Shown here in pieces: positions 26,765 through 30,149 of a stretch of DNA of 30,149 bases. The notes beneath the pieces are model-generated. The model did no database searches, was not told the DNA's origin, and saw only the letters and a program-made list of their open reading frames with translations. The position numbers were made by a program, and so were the translations under genes. The number at the start of each line of letters is the position of its first letter. Position 1 is the stretch's first letter. The DNA comes from UMGS902 sp045538895. GTDB lineage: Bacteria; Bacillota; Clostridia; Oscillospirales; CAG-272. The stretch spans positions 1 to 30,149 of the forward strand of contig JAZQEH010000011.1 of NCBI GenBank assembly GCA_045538895.1, given 5' to 3'.

Positions 26765-29700
26765 CACTTGTCACTTGGGTAGCATATATCGCCGCCACGG
26801 CAGGAGTCAAGCGTGAATGTAAGCGTATACTTGCCGTGCTTTACCTGATACTTTTCGTCAAGCACGGGACCGCATGCGTTTGAGCCGACACCGCTGTGGG
26901 CAGCATCAATATGAATGTATGTGAAGTCTTCTTCTGTTAACTTGTGGTGATAATGTGCATTTATAAGCTGTTCGGTGGAGTAATGCGATATGTCAAACGA
27001 GAACGGCTCGTCGGTTGTTGCAAACAGAAGTCCGTTTCCGTAGTGTGACGATGCGTAGAGCCAATCGGTAGAGAAGTGCGCACCGTTTTCCTGCGGATAG
27101 AGATAAGGCTCAAAGTTGTCGTGAACCGTGGTGCCAAAGTCGCCAAGGCGTGCCGCAAGCTTCTTGTCGCAATAGCTTTCCATAGGACCGTAGCCGAAGT
27201 AGCGGACATTTTCAATATCGTGTACTGCGGTAAAGAGAAGTCCGATTCTCGGATAGTAGCGTATGCCGCTGTCAATGATTTCAGCGTCAAGCTTTACTGC
27301 AAGCTTGCCTGTATTGTCAAGGGTGTATGTAACCGTGGCTTTAAGCACGGTTTTTTCTTTTGCAACAAAGTGGAGCTTTGCTTTAACGCTGTTTTTGGTT
27401 GCGGTAACCTTGTCGACAACCTCTTTTGCACCGTAAAGACCGATGAGGTCCCACTTTATCTTGATGTACTTGTCGTTGTCGATGTAGGCACGTGTAAATG
27501 CAACCTTTGTGGGAGCCGCAAGCATCTCGGTGCCATTTTGCACAAAGCTGTAAAGCGAACCGTTTGTTTTGTCAAAGCGGCAGACTGTTCTGGATGCGGA
27601 AAGGACGATGTCGCTTTCGGTTTCGTTTTTTGCAACTGCACTTACGGGTGAATTTACCGAGGGAGAAATGTGCTCACGCTTAAGAACGACCTGCGTTCTT
27701 CCCATTTCGGTCATTGCACAAACCAAAGGCGTTTCGGTTTTCTGCATGAATGTGAAATTCACCGTAGCGGTGCCTTCGGGCATTGCGGGATATTTGATTT
27801 TTATTTCCTCCGTACTTTCGGGTGCAAGCGAGGTTTCAATGCTTCCGCTTGCAACTGCTTTGCCGTTTACCTCAAGCGACCAGAAAATAATAGTGTCATC
27901 AAGGGTTGTAAAGTTGCGGAGGTTTTCGAGGAGGAAGCGGCCTTTCTTTGCATCAACTGCAGTGATGCGGTAGGGCTTTTGCACTTCCTTGAGCTCGAGC
28001 ATACCCGTGTGCAGACGGCGGTCGGGGTACAAAAGACCGTCCATACAGAAGTTGCCTGCATTGGGGGTGTCGCCAAACGAGCCGCCGTAGCCGTATTCGG
28101 GATTTTCGGGTGTGCCGCCGAGGAGAGCCGCATGGTCACAGAACTCCCAGACGCAGCCACCGAAGAAGTTGTCGTGCGCGTAGATTGCGTTCCAGTATTT
28201 TTCAAGGTCACCGGGGCCGTTGCCCATTGCGTGACAGTATTCGCAAAGGTAATAGGGGTAAAGCTCGTTTTCGTTTTCGCAGTATTTTACGATGTCTTCA
28301 ACGGGGGCGTACATATAGCTTTCAACGTCGGTTGCCTTTGCGTAGTATTTTTCAAGGTCATCGCCACGCTTTGAAAGGTAGCCCTTGTTTGCACCCTCAT
28401 AGTGGAGCAGACGTGTGTTATCACGGCTGCGGATGTAGTCCGCCATTGCAAGCTGGTTTTCGCCCATGCCGCTTTCGTTGCCGAGCGACCACATGATAAC
28501 GCAGGCGTGGTTCTTGTCACGCTCATAGAGTCTTACCGCACGGTCAACGTAGTTCTCTTTCCAATCGGGGTGCTTTGAGAGGAAACTCCAGTTGTATCTT
28601 TCATCGTAGTTGAAGCCGTGGGTTTCAATGTCTGCTTCATCGCATACGTAAAAGCCGTATTTGTCGCACAACTCAATAAATCTCGGGTCGGAGGGGTAGT
28701 GGCTTGTACGCACCATGTTTACATGGCACTTTTTCATTATTTCAAGGTCACGCACCATGTGCTCCATGGGGGTTGCGTATCCGAGGAGAGGGTTGGAATC
28801 ATGGCGGTTAACGCCACGTGCCTTAACCTTTTTGCCGTTTATGTAGATGACTCTGTTCTTTACTTCTATTTTGCGTGCACCGACCTTCAGGGCGATACAT
28901 TCGTTACCGTTTTCGATGTAAAGGGTGTAGAGATTCGGAACCTCACTTGACCAGAGCTTTGGATTGTTCAGCGTAAATGTAACCTTTTTGTCGATATAAT
29001 CAACGCTTGCAAGCGCCGATACTGCATTGCCGTTTTCATCAAGCAGTTCAAAGGAGGCATCCTTTTTAAGTGTGCCATCAATTTCTGCAGTAAAGGTTGC
29101 TTTTTTGAAGGATTTTGAAAGTTCGCATTTTACCGAGATATCACGGATTGATTTTTTGTCACGGGAAAGCAGATATACTTCTCTGAAGATGCCGCCTGCA
29201 CGGAACATATCCTGATCCTCAAGGTAGGATGCGGTTGAGAACTTGATAACAAGAACATCGATTTTATTCTCGCCTGCAACAAGTGCATCGGTAGCGTTGA
29301 TTTCGCTCGTGCAGTGTGAAACCTCGCTGTATGCCAAGAATTTGCCGTTCACCCACACGTAAAAGCAGGAGTAAACACCCTCAAAGTTCAAGAATACCTC
29401 TTTGCCGCGGAGTTCCTTTTCGGTCAATGAGAAAGTGCGTGTATAAAGGCCGCAAGGATTGTTTTCGGCAGGTACTTCGGGTGGGTTTAACGGGAAAGGA
29501 TATACAACGTTTGTGTAGTTGGGAATACCGTAGCCGCGGCGGAGATTTTCCCAACTAGCCGGTACGGGAATTCTGTCAGCCTTTGTCAGGTGGAGCGACT
29601 CCAGAGTTTCGTTTTCGATTTCGGAGGGATTCTTGAAATATCTGAAATCCCATTCGCCTGAAAGCTGATGGAAGTATGCGGAACCTGCACGGTTGCCGTC

Positions 29701-29805
29701 AAGTGCCTTTTCACGGCTTTCAAACGGAATGAAGTAGGCATGCGGTGTTTCGCATCCGACATGAATTGTTGAAAGTTCCTTGTAATAAGGTTTGAAAAAT
29801 GCCAT
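26764..29805 (-). CDS. lacZ: GH2 LacZ-type beta-galactosidase (operon gene 1)
   Basis: A 1013-residue enzyme, close to the 1023 of E. coli LacZ. Domains in order: GH2 sugar-binding jelly roll (~45-215), immunoglobulin-like domain (~220-320), TIM barrel (~325-615), a second Ig-like domain, and a C-terminal small-chain beta-sandwich (~740-1005, with YFGYGPMESY). The acid/base is E444 in WSLGNES and the nucleophile E522 in LCEYCHAMGN; GVNRHDSNP matches the LacZ active-site loop. There is no signal peptide, so it acts in the cytoplasm on imported beta-galactosides; another beta-glycosidic specificity within GH2 is possible. The frame is open to 29913, but the ATG at 29805 has AGGAG upstream. It is the first gene of the operon. 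Confidence 0.93.
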   Translation of the reverse strand: MAFFKPYYKELSTIHVGCETPHAYFIPFESREKALDGNRAGSAYFHQLSGEWDFRYFKNPSEIENETLESLHLTKADRIPVPASWENLRRGYGIPNYTNVVYPFPLNPPEVPAENNPCGLYTRTFSLTEKELRGKEVFLNFEGVYSCFYVWVNGKFLAYSEVSHCTSEINATDALVAGENKIDVLVIKFSTASYLEDQDMFRAGGIFREVYLLSRDKKSIRDISVKCELSKSFKKATFTAEIDGTLKKDASFELLDENGNAVSALASVDYIDKKVTFTLNNPKLWSSEVPNLYTLYIENGNECIALKVGARKIEVKNRVIYINGKKVKARGVNRHDSNPLLGYATPMEHMVRDLEIMKKCHVNMVRTSHYPSDPRFIELCDKYGFYVCDEADIETHGFNYDERYNWSFLSKHPDWKENYVDRAVRLYERDKNHACVIMWSLGNESGMGENQLAMADYIRSRDNTRLLHYEGANKGYLSKRGDDLEKYYAKATDVESYMYAPVEDIVKYCENENELYPYYLCEYCHAMGNGPGDLEKYWNAIYAHDNFFGGCVWEFCDHAALLGGTPENPEYGYGGSFGDTPNAGNFCMDGLLYPDRRLHTGMLELKEVQKPYRITAVDAKKGRFLLENLRNFTTLDDTIIFWSLEVNGKAVASGSIETSLAPESTEEIKIKYPAMPEGTATVNFTFMQKTETPLVCAMTEMGRTQVVLKREHISPSVNSPVSAVAKNETESDIVLSASRTVCRFDKTNGSLYSFVQNGTEMLAAPTKVAFTRAYIDNDKYIKIKWDLIGLYGAKEVVDKVTATKNSVKAKLHFVAKEKTVLKATVTYTLDNTGKLAVKLDAEIIDSGIRYYPRIGLLFTAVHDIENVRYFGYGPMESYCDKKLAARLGDFGTTVHDNFEPYLYPQENGAHFSTDWLYASSHYGNGLLFATTDEPFSFDISHYSTEQLINAHYHHKLTEEDFTYIHIDAAHSGVGSNACGPVLDEKYQVKHGKYTLTFTLDSCRGGDICYPSDK

Positions 29806-29880
29806 GTTTTTCTCCTGTGTAAAAATGTTGGGTGGTTTTTTGTGCAAAATGCAAACAAAAATTGCTTTTTTTATACTTAT

Positions 29881-29909
29881 ATAATAAAATATAATGAAAA
29901 TGTTGTCAA
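29881..29909 (-). promoter_or_regulatory. Sigma-A promoter of the carbohydrate operon
   Basis: On the minus strand TTGACA (29904-29909) and TATTAT (29881-29886) are separated by 17 bases, giving a leader of about 70 bases before the GH2 start. The region between 29806 and 29880 is AT-rich. I cannot point to a specific AraC site. Confidence 0.75.
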
Positions 29910-29992
29910 GCACAAAGCCATAACATATGAAAAAACCGCAAAAATATACAACATTTTGTAAAGTGCATCGGTTAATTATGCGGTGTAATAGT

Positions 29993-30149
29993 ATAAATTA
30001 TTGTTTAGGGTTGTAATAAAGGCTCCCTCAGACGAGGGAGCTGTCAGCGGAACGCTGACTGAGGGAGGGAAAAAGTAACAATTAGAAATGTTCCCTCCTT
30101 CCGTCGCCTTGCGGCGCCACCTTCCTCGTCTGAGGAAGGCTTGTTAATG
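29993..30149 (+). repeat. Intergenic palindromic repeat, family A, copy 3 (cut by window end)
   Basis: It starts with ATAAATTATTGTTTA (29993-30007) and matches 1-157 of copy 1 with only two differences that I can see by eye. The window ends just before the expected right-hand AT-rich box. Same orientation as copy 1. Confidence 0.9.

Overview
The window looks like a chromosomal segment of a gut- or rumen-type anaerobic Firmicute (Clostridia, probably Oscillospiraceae/Ruminococcaceae). Four things point there: the rpsO-pnp pair, a T-box leader on valS, consensus sigma-A promoters with AGGAG-type ribosome sites, and secreted proteins ending in dockerin or S-layer-homology (SLH) domains. The assignment is inferred from gene families, not from a marker-gene comparison. 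Both ends of the window lie inside near-identical copies of one intergenic repeat, so this may be a whole assembly contig broken at repeats.

Layout. 1-170: repeat copy. 189-925: two half-length TauE/SafE-type permease genes. 945-4733 (minus): a 1262-residue secreted protein with a beta-helix-like N-terminal region, a GH43-like propeller and a dockerin. 4746-6041: two intergenic repeat elements, a small XRE regulator, a divergent CxxC-containing small protein, and the rpsO promoter and leader. 6042-8566: rpsO and pnp, each preceded by a structured leader. 8790-12508: a heterodimeric ABC exporter with its own promoter. 12587-12758: inverted copy of the end repeat. 12856-13182 (minus): small conserved hypothetical. 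13390-16408 (minus): valS with a complete valine T-box leader. 16439-17430: diacylglycerol-kinase-like gene. 17469-29909 (minus): a four-gene carbohydrate operon. 29993-30149: third copy of the end repeat.

The operon reads, in transcription order: cytoplasmic LacZ-type GH2 beta-galactosidase, AraC regulator (start overlaps the GH2 stop), a 1554-residue SLH-anchored GH43-like protein, and a 1265-residue dockerin-bearing GH43-like protein. The last one is a close paralogue of the 945-4733 gene, 13 kb away across a block of housekeeping genes. The likely logic is that large cell-surface or scaffold-attached proteins bind or cleave a galactose-containing glycan, the intracellular GH2 enzyme finishes the job, and AraC senses the sugar. 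No sugar importer is encoded in the window.

The two points I find most novel are these. (1) The three giant GH43-like proteins share the same departures from GH43 active-site motifs and differ in how they are anchored. (2) Several sequence-unrelated hairpin elements share one AT-rich terminal box, consensus ATAAATTAnTGTTTA.
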